From contig DHSM01000021.1 in the NCBI GenBank assembly GCA_002408465.1, positions 13,916 through 57,929 on the forward strand: DNA of 44,014 nt. Reading direction: 5' to 3'. The stretch is from Firmicutes bacterium UBA5286 (GTDB taxonomy: Bacteria > Bacillota > Proteinivoracia > UBA4975). Position numbers and translations under genes: made by a program. Under the pieces are notes generated by a model. The model saw only the letters and a program-made list of their open reading frames with translations, had not been told where the DNA came from and did not search any database. Below are positions 24,000 to 32,996 of this stretch, piece after piece; the first letter of the stretch is position 1, and the number at the start of each line of letters is the position of its first letter.

Positions 24000-25983
24000 C
24001 CTCTTGATCAAAGAAATTGCCTAGGCGTTCCCCGATGGTAGCGCCAATGGAGCTTTCCTGATGTCTTTCTTCCTTGGCAAATTTCTTGCCGGTTCTGACG
24101 GCATCCCGCATGCTCAGACTGACACGCTTGGCCTGAACATCAATATCCAGGATAGTAACCTTGACAACCTGGCCGGTGGCCAATACGTCTTCAGGCTTTT
24201 CTACATGCTCATCAGAAATCTGAGAAACGTGAACAAGGCCGTCAACTCCGGGTATTAATTCAACAAAGGCGCCAAAGTCTGCCAGGCGCACAACTTTGCC
24301 CTCGACAGCATCGCCGGTTTTAAATTTAGTCGCTACTTCTGTCCAGGGATCAGGCAGAATCCTTTTTAGACTCAGGGATACCCTTTCGGATTCGGCATCC
24401 ACCTTGATTACATAGACATCCAGTTCCTGATCCTCTTTGAGGACTTCGCTGGGATGCTCCACCCGGTGATGAGCCAATTCAGAAATATGAATCAGGCCAT
24501 CGATGCCGCCAATATCGACAAAGGCGCCAAAGTTTGTGAGACGGCGGACAATTCCCTTGACGGTAGTTCCTTCTTCCAGCGTGGCAAGGGTTTCAGCCTT
24601 TTTGGCTTCTGTTTCCCGCATGAGCTGGGCCTTTCTTGAGACAATAACCTTGTTGCGGCGGCGTTCAAGTTCAATGACAAGCACCGTTACTTCCTGGCCC
24701 ACAAACTGGCTGAGATCCTCGACAAAGCGCAAATCCACTAAAGATGCCGGCATAAATGCCCTTAGGCCCAAGTCGACGATGAGGCCGCCCTTGACAACTT
24801 CCACAACCCGTCCGGAGACTGAAGTCTGATTATCAAAAGCTTCCTTAACAGTCTTCCAGGCTTTGCTCTGGGTCAGTTTGCGCACTGAAAGTTCGAGCAA
24901 ATCTTCGGTGAGTCTGGTAATTTCGGCTTCCAGTTCGTCGCCTACATTCACCAGCTCGGAGCAATTTTCCACCTTCCGGAATGACAATTCATCCTTGCGA
25001 ATGAGGCCTTCCATCTTGTAGCCGACATCGACCAGAACCTCATCGGGATTGACTTGAACGACATTGCCAACGACTATATCGCCAACCCCCAAGGGTTTGC
25101 TTTGCTCATCGAGAATTGCGTTGGAGTCCTCCTTTACCTCTTCGATGCCCTCATTATTAGTTTCCATAACCATATCCACGACCTCCCTTATAATCCATTC
25201 CGGAGTCGATGCGCCCGCGGCAATGCCAACGGTGAAGACATTGCTAAACCAATGGGGCTCAATATTACTTACTGATTGTATATAATGTGTTTCGACACCG
25301 GATTGCTTGCAAATGGCAACTAGTTTGCCAGTATTGGCGCTGTTCTTGCCGCCAATAACCAACATCAGATCGCTCTTTTTCGCCAGTTCGGCAACTTCTC
25401 TTTGCCGGTCCCGGGTAGATGAGCAGATGGTATTGTGTATCTCAATATCTTGAAACTTTTCTTGCAGTATTGCCAAAATCCCCTTCAGCTTCTGCTGGTC
25501 GAAAGTGGTTTGGACCACTACCGTCACCGGCAAATCGGTATGAATTTGGCTGGCTGAATCCTCATCTTCGATTACAGACACCCCGTAGCGAGCCCTTCCC
25601 AGAATTCCCTGAACCTCGGGATGGTGTGCATCGCCAATGACAATCAGGCAGCGATTGTCCAGGGAATCGACGATAGAATGTATTTTGCTAACAAAGGGAC
25701 AAGTAGCATCAACAATGTTTTTGCCAGTGGCTTTGAGGGCAGCCATAACAGATGGACTGACCCCATGGGATCTGACTACTATAATCTCTTCAGGGGCATC
25801 GGCAACTGAATCCAATGTTCTGATGCCCTTGGCGGCAAGATGTTCAATCATCTGGGCATTATGCACAAGGGGCCCGAATGTTGCCACCCTCCCCGGTTTA
25901 CCTTCTCCATGCTGCAGTGTTAACTTGACAGCTCGCTTTACCCCGGGGCAAAAACCTGCATATTTTGAAACAAGAACTTGCAT
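23992..25983 (-). CDS. ispH: 4-hydroxy-3-methylbut-2-enyl diphosphate reductase fused to S1 RNA-binding domains
   Basis: 663 residues in two parts. Residues 1 to about 285 are IspH (LytB), the [4Fe-4S] enzyme that makes IPP and DMAPP in the MEP pathway; cluster cysteines are Cys12 (GFCPGV), Cys95 (DATCPFV) and Cys187 (NTICSSTRD). From about 305 follow four S1 domains of ribosomal protein S1 type, with VGDIVVGNV, GVVEVVKGGLIVDLGL-like, GIVRRLTNFGAFVDIGG and GKVVRLADFGAFVEL as successive starts. The fusion is known in Clostridia; by knowledge of the family the S1 part likely serves as the cell's S1-like protein. AGGAGGAG precedes the ATG. It is followed directly by fni. Confidence 0.95.
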   Translation of the reverse strand: MQVLVSKYAGFCPGVKRAVKLTLQHGEGKPGRVATFGPLVHNAQMIEHLAAKGIRTLDSVADAPEEIIVVRSHGVSPSVMAALKATGKNIVDATCPFVSKIHSIVDSLDNRCLIVIGDAHHPEVQGILGRARYGVSVIEDEDSASQIHTDLPVTVVVQTTFDQQKLKGILAILQEKFQDIEIHNTICSSTRDRQREVAELAKKSDLMLVIGGKNSANTGKLVAICKQSGVETHYIQSVSNIEPHWFSNVFTVGIAAGASTPEWIIREVVDMVMETNNEGIEEVKEDSNAILDEQSKPLGVGDIVVGNVVQVNPDEVLVDVGYKMEGLIRKDELSFRKVENCSELVNVGDELEAEITRLTEDLLELSVRKLTQSKAWKTVKEAFDNQTSVSGRVVEVVKGGLIVDLGLRAFMPASLVDLRFVEDLSQFVGQEVTVLVIELERRRNKVIVSRKAQLMRETEAKKAETLATLEEGTTVKGIVRRLTNFGAFVDIGGIDGLIHISELAHHRVEHPSEVLKEDQELDVYVIKVDAESERVSLSLKRILPDPWTEVATKFKTGDAVEGKVVRLADFGAFVELIPGVDGLVHVSQISDEHVEKPEDVLATGQVVKVTILDIDVQAKRVSLSMRDAVRTGKKFAKEERHQESSIGATIGERLGNFFDQEDE

Positions 25984-26043
25984 TGTCTCCTCCTGTTGGT
26001 CTTAACCATTACATTATATATCATTTCAACCAACTTGACAAAG

Positions 26044-26712
26044 TCATTTAATAATAGACAAAACCAAACTTAGGACTTCGTCTGCATCCAGACCGGAAGT
26101 ATCTAACTCAATGGCATCATCAGCCTTGCACAGGGGTGCGTACTTTCGAGAAGAATCCAGCCTGTCCCGTTCTGTTATCTCCTTAAGAACGGTGGCAAAA
26201 TCAATTTCAATGCCTTTGGCCATCAATTCTTGGTAACGACGCATGGCCCTGACCTCAGCGGAAGCGGTCAAAAAAAATTTATAAGTTGCCATTGGCAAAA
26301 CTACAGTGCCGATATCTCTGCCCTCCATAACAACATTTGAGGAATTTGCCATTTGTCTTTGCAGAGCGCACATCCCTCTGCGAACTTCCGGCAGGGCGGC
26401 TGCGTGGGATACCATCCCAGTGACCTCCCGGGAGCGGACATCCTCGGTCAAATCCCTGGGACCATAGAAGATGCGCAAGCCCCCATCAACAAAGATAAAT
26501 TCAAAATCAGCAGTTTCGATCAATGCCAGCATCTCCTGCTGATGTTCAGCGTCGATTGGAACGCCCTGTTCCAGGGCAAATAAAGTTACGGCTCGGTACA
26601 TGGCGCCAGAATCAACATATGTATAGCCAAGTTTCCTGGCTAAGGCCTTGGCAATCGTGCTCTTGCCCACCCCTGCTGGCCCGTCGAAAACAATAGAAAC
26701 TGTATCTCCCAT
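26044..26712 (-). CDS. cmk: Cytidylate kinase
   Basis: It phosphorylates CMP and dCMP to the diphosphates. From ATG 26710-26712 the protein has 222 residues, the usual length. The P-loop GPAGVGKST is at 11-19, then YVDSGAMYRAVT, the CMP-binding MEGRDIGTVVLP and the lid region TERDRLDSSRKYAPL. The frame is open 15 codons further upstream, but GGAAGG-type ribosome binding lies just before the chosen ATG, and those upstream residues are not family-like. cmk next to ispH::rpsA is a common order, because S1 and Cmk are often adjacent in bacteria. Confidence 0.95.
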   Translation of the reverse strand: MGDTVSIVFDGPAGVGKSTIAKALARKLGYTYVDSGAMYRAVTLFALEQGVPIDAEHQQEMLALIETADFEFIFVDGGLRIFYGPRDLTEDVRSREVTGMVSHAAALPEVRRGMCALQRQMANSSNVVMEGRDIGTVVLPMATYKFFLTASAEVRAMRRYQELMAKGIEIDFATVLKEITERDRLDSSRKYAPLCKADDAIELDTSGLDADEVLSLVLSIIK

Positions 26713-26794
26713 TCCTTCCCCTCCCCTGTGTTCAGAATAAAATTCGACACGCAGCAAGGGTAATCCTGCCTGAGCCCACAGAACTCCCTTGGCC

Positions 26795-26965
26795 TTATTG
26801 GAGGCCGGAATACTTATATACTGCCCCCTCCAGGCGGTTGAGCAAGACGAGAATATCGGACCAGCCCGGGTTATTGGCCATAAGCTGAAACAAAATCAAA
26901 AAGCCAACTAAGATCAAAAAGACTTTGATTAAAAGAGTTTCAATTTTATCCAGCAGAGGATGCAT
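26795..26965 (-). CDS. Small membrane protein, YpfB/DUF5359-like
   Basis: A 56-residue ORF too short for many gene finders. The ATG at 26963-26965 has AGGTGAT 5 nt upstream. The N-terminus MHPLLDKIETLLIK is amphipathic, followed by one transmembrane helix (about 14-31) and an acidic/basic tail ending KYSGLQ. It sits directly upstream of cmk, the place and size of YpfB in Bacillus, and has the same LIK plus single-helix design. The homology is judged by eye, and the function is unknown. Confidence 0.65.
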   Translation of the reverse strand: MHPLLDKIETLLIKVFLILVGFLILFQLMANNPGWSDILVLLNRLEGAVYKYSGLQ

Positions 26966-27003
26966 AAGATCACCTAGACTATCTATTATTGCTGAAAATG
27001 CAA

Positions 27004-28821
27004 CTATAGCAAGCTAAAATCGCCGTAAGCATAGTACAGTTGCCTGATTTCCCCAAGCAAGCTTAAGCGGTTAAAGCGCAAGGGCTGATCACTGGTATCC
27101 AAGTCTACCCCATTGACGAAGCGCAGCAAAGGAGCTCGCAATCTCGCCAGCCGGGTCAGTGCCTGCTCCATACTTCTTTGCTGCAAATATGTCTTAATCT
27201 CCTCCCGGGCAACCAGGTATACCTCAAATAAATCAATTTCTTCCGGCTGCTCCAAAAACTCACGGGCGGCTTCTTCATAATTGTAATCCCTGGAACAAGT
27301 CCTGTCCAGCAATTTGCACGCCTCGGCGCAATCTCCCACATAATCTTGCAGACGAGAGTCCTGCATGATCTTTGCCTTTTGGACAACGACAAAGACATTA
27401 TCCGGCGCTGGCGCTGTTAGTACAGCTACCAACTCCTCAGAAAAATCCATTTCCAATAGATAGTAATACAAGCGGTCGGCAAAAATCTTGAGGAGATAAT
27501 CCAAATCCTTGGTTCGCCAAGGCACCAGTCCCTGAGATTCATAAAGGGAGAGAGAGAATTTCAGGAGACTGATAATGGATATATCCAAGGGGACGCTGGC
27601 TATTATCGCTATCATCTGATCAAACCAGTTTTTGACGCTCCTGTATTGGGACAATTTAAATTCACTCTGATAGTATTGGCCGCATATGCTGTCCAACCTG
27701 TCCGCCACCCCCAGCAGAGCGCCAACGAGAGTATGGGGAAGTTTGCGGGAGTATTTGCTGGGATGCCAGTGCTCGATAATTGCCGATGCAACCATTTCTG
27801 GCGCTCCCGCCCGCAGGGCAATTATTGCCCCCATATGGCCGAGAAACTCAGGATGCTTGCAGCAGGTAACTGCAGTGACATCGAGCTTGGCCATCTGCGA
27901 TGCCTGGCGGGCAAAATCACAAACCTCCTGGCCGGCCTCAGCCTGATTGGCCAGAGACAGGACAATCTTCTGCAGACGCTGCTGTTTGTCAAAGAAACTA
28001 CCCAATTTGCTCAGATAGCACAATGATTTCAGGCTTTGCTCACGCTGGGGAAGGGTGAGGAGCAAATCCTGAGCAAAAGTCTCACGGGCTTGCCTCAAGT
28101 CAGCATTGAGGTCAGGGGGTTCACAGCCTTGATTGCAGACAAAAACAGCCTTGGACAACAATTGGTCCCCGGCCGAACGCAAAGCAAAGAAACCCATTTT
28201 CTCCAGAATGATTAAGGTTAGGATTTCTGGGATGTCTTTAAACGCCGGTGTGATATCCACAATCCTCGCAACCGGTTGCTCACAGTTAATAACCGCTTCA
28301 TTCATGATTGGTGATGTAACAACTTCACCGCCGACACTGGCAGCAGCGCTATGGAGCAACTGCCTTATTGTCTTTTCTCTTTGCTCATTGTCAACAAAAA
28401 CCTTGTTTCTCGCCATTTCCCGCCAATAGTGCTGTGTATCCCGCACCTTGATAGTCTTTTTCCCCGCCAAGGTTTCACGACTTGAGACCAGGCCGCCCGC
28501 TGCCACGGGCAAAACCTCATCATCCACTAAGGACAAGAGGCCGGAAACTTTGGCCCAGGTATCAGGGATAGCAAGGCACAGACGCTGGTAAAGGGATGTT
28601 ACCGCCCGGGCAAGGACTGCCTTATCCCTGACTCTGTCCTCGCCGGAACGCAAACGCAGCCACAAAACAATCCGAAATCTGCTGAAAAAAACCTCCAGCC
28701 TTTTGATTTCAACGTCCCTGCTGGCCAGTTCTTCCTTAAAAGTAGGCCGCACAAAATCATAGGCTCTGAGGGTTTGCCGGTATTCAAGACCGTCAAAGCG
28801 TATTTCCGCCAGAAGATTCAC
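27004..28821 (-). CDS. Divergent orphan GlyS-like protein (glycyl-tRNA synthetase beta-subunit family)
   Basis: 605 residues against about 690 for normal GlyS. The middle (ASQMAKLDVTAVTCCKHPEF, SAIIEHWHPS, GALLGVADRLDSICGQYY) and the C-terminal anticodon-binding part (EEIDLFEVYLVAREEI, LRFNRLSLLGEIRQLYYAYG) align with GlyS. The N-terminal IGTEELPA motif is replaced by AEIRFDGLEYRQT. HRF is absent, and the MKxxQKYF segment is replaced by LEKMGFFAL. No glyQ lies between it and recO, the usual place. It therefore probably lost the tetrameric synthetase role, while the cell would use another glycyl-tRNA synthetase. The reading frame is intact, so a retained non-canonical role is possible. GTG start. 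Confidence 0.8.
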   Translation of the reverse strand: MNLLAEIRFDGLEYRQTLRAYDFVRPTFKEELASRDVEIKRLEVFFSRFRIVLWLRLRSGEDRVRDKAVLARAVTSLYQRLCLAIPDTWAKVSGLLSLVDDEVLPVAAGGLVSSRETLAGKKTIKVRDTQHYWREMARNKVFVDNEQREKTIRQLLHSAAASVGGEVVTSPIMNEAVINCEQPVARIVDITPAFKDIPEILTLIILEKMGFFALRSAGDQLLSKAVFVCNQGCEPPDLNADLRQARETFAQDLLLTLPQREQSLKSLCYLSKLGSFFDKQQRLQKIVLSLANQAEAGQEVCDFARQASQMAKLDVTAVTCCKHPEFLGHMGAIIALRAGAPEMVASAIIEHWHPSKYSRKLPHTLVGALLGVADRLDSICGQYYQSEFKLSQYRSVKNWFDQMIAIIASVPLDISIISLLKFSLSLYESQGLVPWRTKDLDYLLKIFADRLYYYLLEMDFSEELVAVLTAPAPDNVFVVVQKAKIMQDSRLQDYVGDCAEACKLLDRTCSRDYNYEEAAREFLEQPEEIDLFEVYLVAREEIKTYLQQRSMEQALTRLARLRAPLLRFVNGVDLDTSDQPLRFNRLSLLGEIRQLYYAYGDFSLL

Positions 28822-28871
28822 TTGCCTTACTCCGCCGAAGATAAAACCCTCCTTCAGACAAGGAGCTTAGA

Positions 28872-29609
28872 TTATCGCTCTCGTTCAAACAACGAGCGGA
28901 AAGCCTGTGCTTTAGTCTTTCCTTCTGTCAGCCAATTTATTAAACTGTCCACTATTTTTGTTGCAGCCACAGCTTGCGCAGGACTGTACTGCTCTTGTAG
29001 CTGTGAAAAACTCTGATTACTCAAAGCTTGAAGGAGTATTAAATTCTCTTTATTTACAGGGGGAGAGTTTCGCCCCTGGCAGCGTGAACAGACAGCCCCC
29101 CCCGCCGGCCAATGCAGCCAACCTGAATCCAGGGGATTGCCGCACTGGGCGCAATGGGAAAAACCCATCTCATAGCCGAGACTGGCAGCAAATTTCAGGC
29201 GAAAAGAGTCAAAGACAATCGGGTCATACTCCTCTGTCTTCAGGTGGAGCATATAAGTCATCACCAGTTTGAAGACTTGTGTTTCCCTGGCCTCTTCCGC
29301 AATGAGCAGGCGGCATAACTCCATTGCTGCAAAGGCGGCGCCGCTTTTAGCCCAGTCTCGGCGCAGAGGCGAAAAACTGTCAATAATATCGGCCTGCCGC
29401 AATATAGGCAGGCCTCTGCCGCAATATATGACATACTCTCCCAAGATGAACAGTTGGACGGCTGCAGCTGATTTGCTTTTGACTTTGCGGCTGCCCTTGG
29501 CAACAAATTTGATTAAGTTCCCCGAACTGGTAAAGCAGCTGATTATCTGGTCGGCTTCGCCCAGGGGAAATCCATAGACAATAAAACCCGTCACCTTTTG
29601 CAGGCGCAT
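28872..29609 (-). CDS. recO: DNA repair protein RecO
   Basis: It mediates RecA loading and strand annealing with RecF and RecR. 245 residues. The N-terminal OB fold begins with TGFIVYGFPLGEADQIISCF and FVAKGSRKVKSK. A helical domain and a zinc site follow: CAQCG and, about 23 residues later, CSRCQ. The end of the protein is typical of RecO (LINWLTEGKTKAQAFRSL). The start is 1 nt away from the era stop. The gene order cdd-era-recO is conserved in Firmicutes. Confidence 0.94.
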   Translation of the reverse strand: MRLQKVTGFIVYGFPLGEADQIISCFTSSGNLIKFVAKGSRKVKSKSAAAVQLFILGEYVIYCGRGLPILRQADIIDSFSPLRRDWAKSGAAFAAMELCRLLIAEEARETQVFKLVMTYMLHLKTEEYDPIVFDSFRLKFAASLGYEMGFSHCAQCGNPLDSGWLHWPAGGAVCSRCQGRNSPPVNKENLILLQALSNQSFSQLQEQYSPAQAVAATKIVDSLINWLTEGKTKAQAFRSLFERER

Positions 29610-29610
29610 T

Positions 29611-30483
29611 TTATTTATACCCCAGCCACTTAAGCTGATTGGGATCTTTGCGCCAGTTCTTTTTTACTTTGACCCAAAGCTTTAGGTGCACTCTCTTGTC
29701 CATGAGATCTTGGATTCCTAGCCTGGCGCCGGTGCCTATGATTTTGAGCATGCTCCCGCCCCTGCCAATGACTATGCCCTTGTGCGATTCCCGCTCGACG
29801 ATGATATTGGCAAGGATGGTGGCTTCGGCTGCCGATTCGGAAAAATCGACTATCTCAACTGCTATGCCGTGAGGCACCTCATCTTCAAGCTGTAACAAGG
29901 CCTGTTCGCGAATGAGTTCCGCAGCCAGCAAGCGATAGTCACAATCCATCAGCTGATCAGCAGGGTAGAGCAGTCCGCCGCTGGGGAGAAAGCCTTTTAC
30001 AGCTTCTATGACCTCATTCAGGTTAGTGCGGCTGCTGGCAGAAACAGCCACAACCTTGGCGAACCGTCCATCGGATTTAAAACTTTCTATAAGCTCCTCA
30101 GTATGTTTGGGAAAGAGGAGATCAATCTTATTTATGACAAGAATTACCGGTTTTCCCCGAGCAAAATCTTCACTTAATTCGGGGCTGGGACTTGTGGCGT
30201 CTAAAATATACAGGACAACATCGCTGTTGGCCACAGAATTTTCAATTTCCCGCACCATAAATTCACCTAATTTATTTTTGGGTTGATGCATTCCGGGGGT
30301 ATCTACAAAGACAATTTGATAATCTTCTGCTGTAAGAATACAGCGCAACTGCCGGCGAGTGGTCTGACTCTTCTCAGAAGCAATGAGCAGGCGATCACCC
30401 ATAAGAGCGTTGATCAGCGTTGATTTTCCAGCGTTGGGAACACCGGTAACCGCTACAAAGCCGCTCTTAATAAGGCCCTCCAT
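29611..30483 (-). CDS. era: GTPase Era
   Basis: It binds the 3' end of 16S rRNA and aids 30S assembly. 290 residues. G1 is GVPNAGKSTL (15-24), then TTRRQLRCI as G2, DTPGMHQPKN as G3 and NKIDLL as G4. The C-terminal KH domain carries VERESHKGIVIGRGGSMLK. The start ATG overlaps the cdd stop by one base (TAATG). It sits between cdd and recO as in Bacillus. Confidence 0.97.
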   Translation of the reverse strand: MEGLIKSGFVAVTGVPNAGKSTLINALMGDRLLIASEKSQTTRRQLRCILTAEDYQIVFVDTPGMHQPKNKLGEFMVREIENSVANSDVVLYILDATSPSPELSEDFARGKPVILVINKIDLLFPKHTEELIESFKSDGRFAKVVAVSASSRTNLNEVIEAVKGFLPSGGLLYPADQLMDCDYRLLAAELIREQALLQLEDEVPHGIAVEIVDFSESAAEATILANIIVERESHKGIVIGRGGSMLKIIGTGARLGIQDLMDKRVHLKLWVKVKKNWRKDPNQLKWLGYK

Positions 30484-30884
30484 TACATATCCTCGCCGGT
30501 AAAGGCGCCGGGGAGCAGTTGGGCAATCGTAGTAACGGTGCCCTTTCCCTCTTCATTGACAAGTATAATTTCCACTGAGTCAGAAAGAAACTCTCGCAGA
30601 ACCTGGCGACAGGCCCCGCAAGGTGAGGCGGCCTTGTTCCCGAAAACTGCTACCGCCAGCCCGGCAAATTCTCTTTCGCCTTCTGAAACCGCTTTAAATA
30701 TGGCAGTGCGTTCGGCACAGTTTGTCAGGCCAAAAGACGCATTTTCAATATTGCAGCCGCTGTAAATTTTGCCCCCTTTAGTTAACAGAGCGGCTCCCAC
30801 CCTGTATTCGGAATAGGGCACATAGGCCAGGTTTCGTGCATCTAAGGCTGCCTTGACTAAGCGTGCTTTAAGATCCGGCTCCAT
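30483..30884 (-). CDS. cdd: Cytidine deaminase
   Basis: It hydrolyses cytidine and deoxycytidine to uridine for pyrimidine salvage. 133 residues from the ATG at 30882-30884, chosen because AGGAG lies 7 nt upstream; another in-frame ATG five codons earlier overlaps that site. Zinc and catalytic residues are Cys56 and Glu58 (NCAERTA) and Cys89/Cys92 (PCGAC). SGCNIENASFG is the substrate-binding segment. It follows the two DUF881 genes and precedes era with a 1-nt overlap. Confidence 0.95.
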   Translation of the reverse strand: MEPDLKARLVKAALDARNLAYVPYSEYRVGAALLTKGGKIYSGCNIENASFGLTNCAERTAIFKAVSEGEREFAGLAVAVFGNKAASPCGACRQVLREFLSDSVEIILVNEEGKGTVTTIAQLLPGAFTGEDM

Positions 30885-30895
30885 AAACTCACTCC

Positions 30896-31933
30896 TCATT
30901 GAATTGCTTTTGCAGGGAGAACTATGTTCTCACGGTTTTCGATGTCAAAGCTCAGCATCTCCTTCAATGACACCGAAAAGAGTAAATCCACTCCGGCAAC
31001 AAGGGTAGTTGTGTCACCGATGGCCTGAAGGACAACAGGATTGCTCCGTATTATTACCCCGTCAACAATAATGCCCTGCTCCGAATCGACAATATAACTG
31101 TTGACGGCCAATCTTTGCCCATTGATGGCAATTGCCGCCGCGCCGGAAGAATACAATTCCCCGACAATTCGCCGCAAATCGCCGGCAGATACCGAGAAAA
31201 CCTGATCGTAGACAGAGATTTTTACCCCTGGGCCGGAGATCTCCGCAAAGCCAGCGGTTTTATTGATCTTGGCATAATCGGCGCGGAGAATTTCGATTTC
31301 GCCTTCTATATACTTGATTGTATCTTGCTCCTGATTTTGGGAGACTAATTGGGCGACACCGTTTTCAATCAACACTTTAAAGGTGGAAAGATGGCGGTAA
31401 GGTTCATAAAACTCCTGCAGAGCTTCCTTGCTGAATAAATTTTCAATCTCCTTAAGCTGATCCAGGGTGCTCTCCCGCAGAATGTTAGGAAGCTGAACAT
31501 CATATCCGCCTGTGGGCAGAGGTCCCACTGTAAGGATTATCTGCGATCTTGCATACTGAACTTCCTGGTCTCCGTTTATCACTGCCAGCACCTTTTCAGC
31601 ATTGAGGTGAGCATACTCAGAAATAATCAAATCCCTTGTCTTGCTGGCGCTGTTTTGCATAATCTCCGCCAGCTCTGCCTGATTGCTGACCAGGTACACA
31701 TCGTAATGCAGCTTAGCAAGGGACTGCTTGACGCTGCTCTTTTCTGCTACATCTAAAGTCCTGGCCAATTCTTGCAAATCGCCAATAAGACCGTTGGCGA
31801 ATGTTTTAGCCTCGGCCAATTCAGTTCCGCCCCCCAGATCCCCGAATTTAATTTGAGATGCCAGGATGAATAAATTAAGGCCAATGGCGACTATTGCTAG
31901 AATCCTAAGGATTCTTGCATTACGTTTATCCAC
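30896..31933 (-). CDS. DUF881 family protein (second of tandem pair)
   Basis: 345 residues. One N-terminal membrane helix (about 8-27) anchors a protein outside the cytoplasm. A divergent middle domain of about 180 residues precedes the C-terminal DUF881 domain: ISGPGVKISVYDQ, DLRRIVGELYSSGAAAIAIN, GQRLAVNSYI and VLQAIGDTTTL. DUF881 proteins (YlxW/YlxX type) usually lie beside the ftsQ/sbp genes of the division cluster, not here. The extended N-terminal domain is longer than in most members. Function is unknown. Stop and cdd ribosome binding site overlap. Confidence 0.8.
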   Translation of the reverse strand: MDKRNARILRILAIVAIGLNLFILASQIKFGDLGGGTELAEAKTFANGLIGDLQELARTLDVAEKSSVKQSLAKLHYDVYLVSNQAELAEIMQNSASKTRDLIISEYAHLNAEKVLAVINGDQEVQYARSQIILTVGPLPTGGYDVQLPNILRESTLDQLKEIENLFSKEALQEFYEPYRHLSTFKVLIENGVAQLVSQNQEQDTIKYIEGEIEILRADYAKINKTAGFAEISGPGVKISVYDQVFSVSAGDLRRIVGELYSSGAAAIAINGQRLAVNSYIVDSEQGIIVDGVIIRSNPVVLQAIGDTTTLVAGVDLLFSVSLKEMLSFDIENRENIVLPAKAIQ

Positions 31934-31945
31934 TTTCCCCGCCCC

Positions 31946-32992
31946 CTAACGCAGCGACTGGCCCGGAAGCCGTATTTCTGATTCAACGCTGACTTCAACC
32001 CGCAAATTCCTCTTCTCCCTGTAATATTGGAAAAGGGAACTGAGATAATTGTTCATGGCCTCCGCATCGCCAACCGCCTTGATAATCAAAGGCTTTACTG
32101 GAATCGGATCATAGTTTACCAGAATGGGCCCGCCCACACAGCGTATAGAGGTATCGACCACCAGGCGTTTGCCCCCTACAGAAATTCCTATGGCACCGCT
32201 GGCAAAGAGAGAATGGACTATTTCCTGCACATCTACATCATGAATGATATTATTTTCATTGAAGAGCAATTCATCTTCTGCATCCATGAGAGAAATTACA
32301 ATACCCGGACCGGTCAATTCCGAATAGCCGGTGAGAGACCGGAGATTGTTGTACTCCTGTTCCAAAAATTTATACTGATTTTGCATATGTTGAATAGGAT
32401 AAAGCTCGCTTAAGGGCTCTATGACCCTGGTCTTAATCAAGTCATCATCCACGTCAATGGCAATGGTAACTGTCTGCATGCCTATCCCCTTGGGCGAAAA
32501 ATGGGAGCGGATTTTTTCAACGGTAGCGAAATCCAGAAAGTCCCCTCCCTCAAGGGAGATGGCGTTGTCGGAAAGAAAATGAATAATTATTTCCGTAGAG
32601 TCTGTAAGTTTGGGCAGATTGGGATCCTGAGATATAACCCATTCTAACCAATTGGTCATGTAATAATCAGCCTCTTCACGGATGGTATCTTCAAAAGCGC
32701 CCATATCCGACAGGATAAGATTGGTGATCTCTTCTGTTGTTGTTGCGTTGTCAATAGCCTTATGCAAATTTTCATAGGCAAATCTTACTCTCGTACTATC
32801 TTCCGGAACCTCCAAATCAGAGGCCAGGCGTCTGTTGAACTCCAACAAACTCAAGGCATAATCCCGAGCGTTATGAAATTCGCCCACCTCTAGAGTGATA
32901 AACCCCAAAGAGTTAATTAAGAGGGCCACACTGAGCAAGAGGGCAACTGCAACTAAAACATACACATCTGTAATTTTAAAGCGTTCTGCCAT
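31946..32992 (-). CDS. DUF881 family protein (first of tandem pair)
   Basis: 348 residues with the same layout as the gene after it: a membrane anchor (about 12-32), a middle domain and a C-terminal DUF881 domain. The latter has LTGPGIVISLMDAEDE, EIVHSLFASGAIGISVG, GKRLVVDTSIRC and PLIIKAVGDAEAM. The two proteins are homologous along their whole length but clearly diverged, so the duplication is old. It lies 13 nt before the second copy and 4 nt after dgkA. A heterodimer is a reasonable guess. Confidence 0.8.
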   Translation of the reverse strand: MAERFKITDVYVLVAVALLLSVALLINSLGFITLEVGEFHNARDYALSLLEFNRRLASDLEVPEDSTRVRFAYENLHKAIDNATTTEEITNLILSDMGAFEDTIREEADYYMTNWLEWVISQDPNLPKLTDSTEIIIHFLSDNAISLEGGDFLDFATVEKIRSHFSPKGIGMQTVTIAIDVDDDLIKTRVIEPLSELYPIQHMQNQYKFLEQEYNNLRSLTGYSELTGPGIVISLMDAEDELLFNENNIIHDVDVQEIVHSLFASGAIGISVGGKRLVVDTSIRCVGGPILVNYDPIPVKPLIIKAVGDAEAMNNYLSSLFQYYREKRNLRVEVSVESEIRLPGQSLR

Positions 32993-32996
32993 AGCT

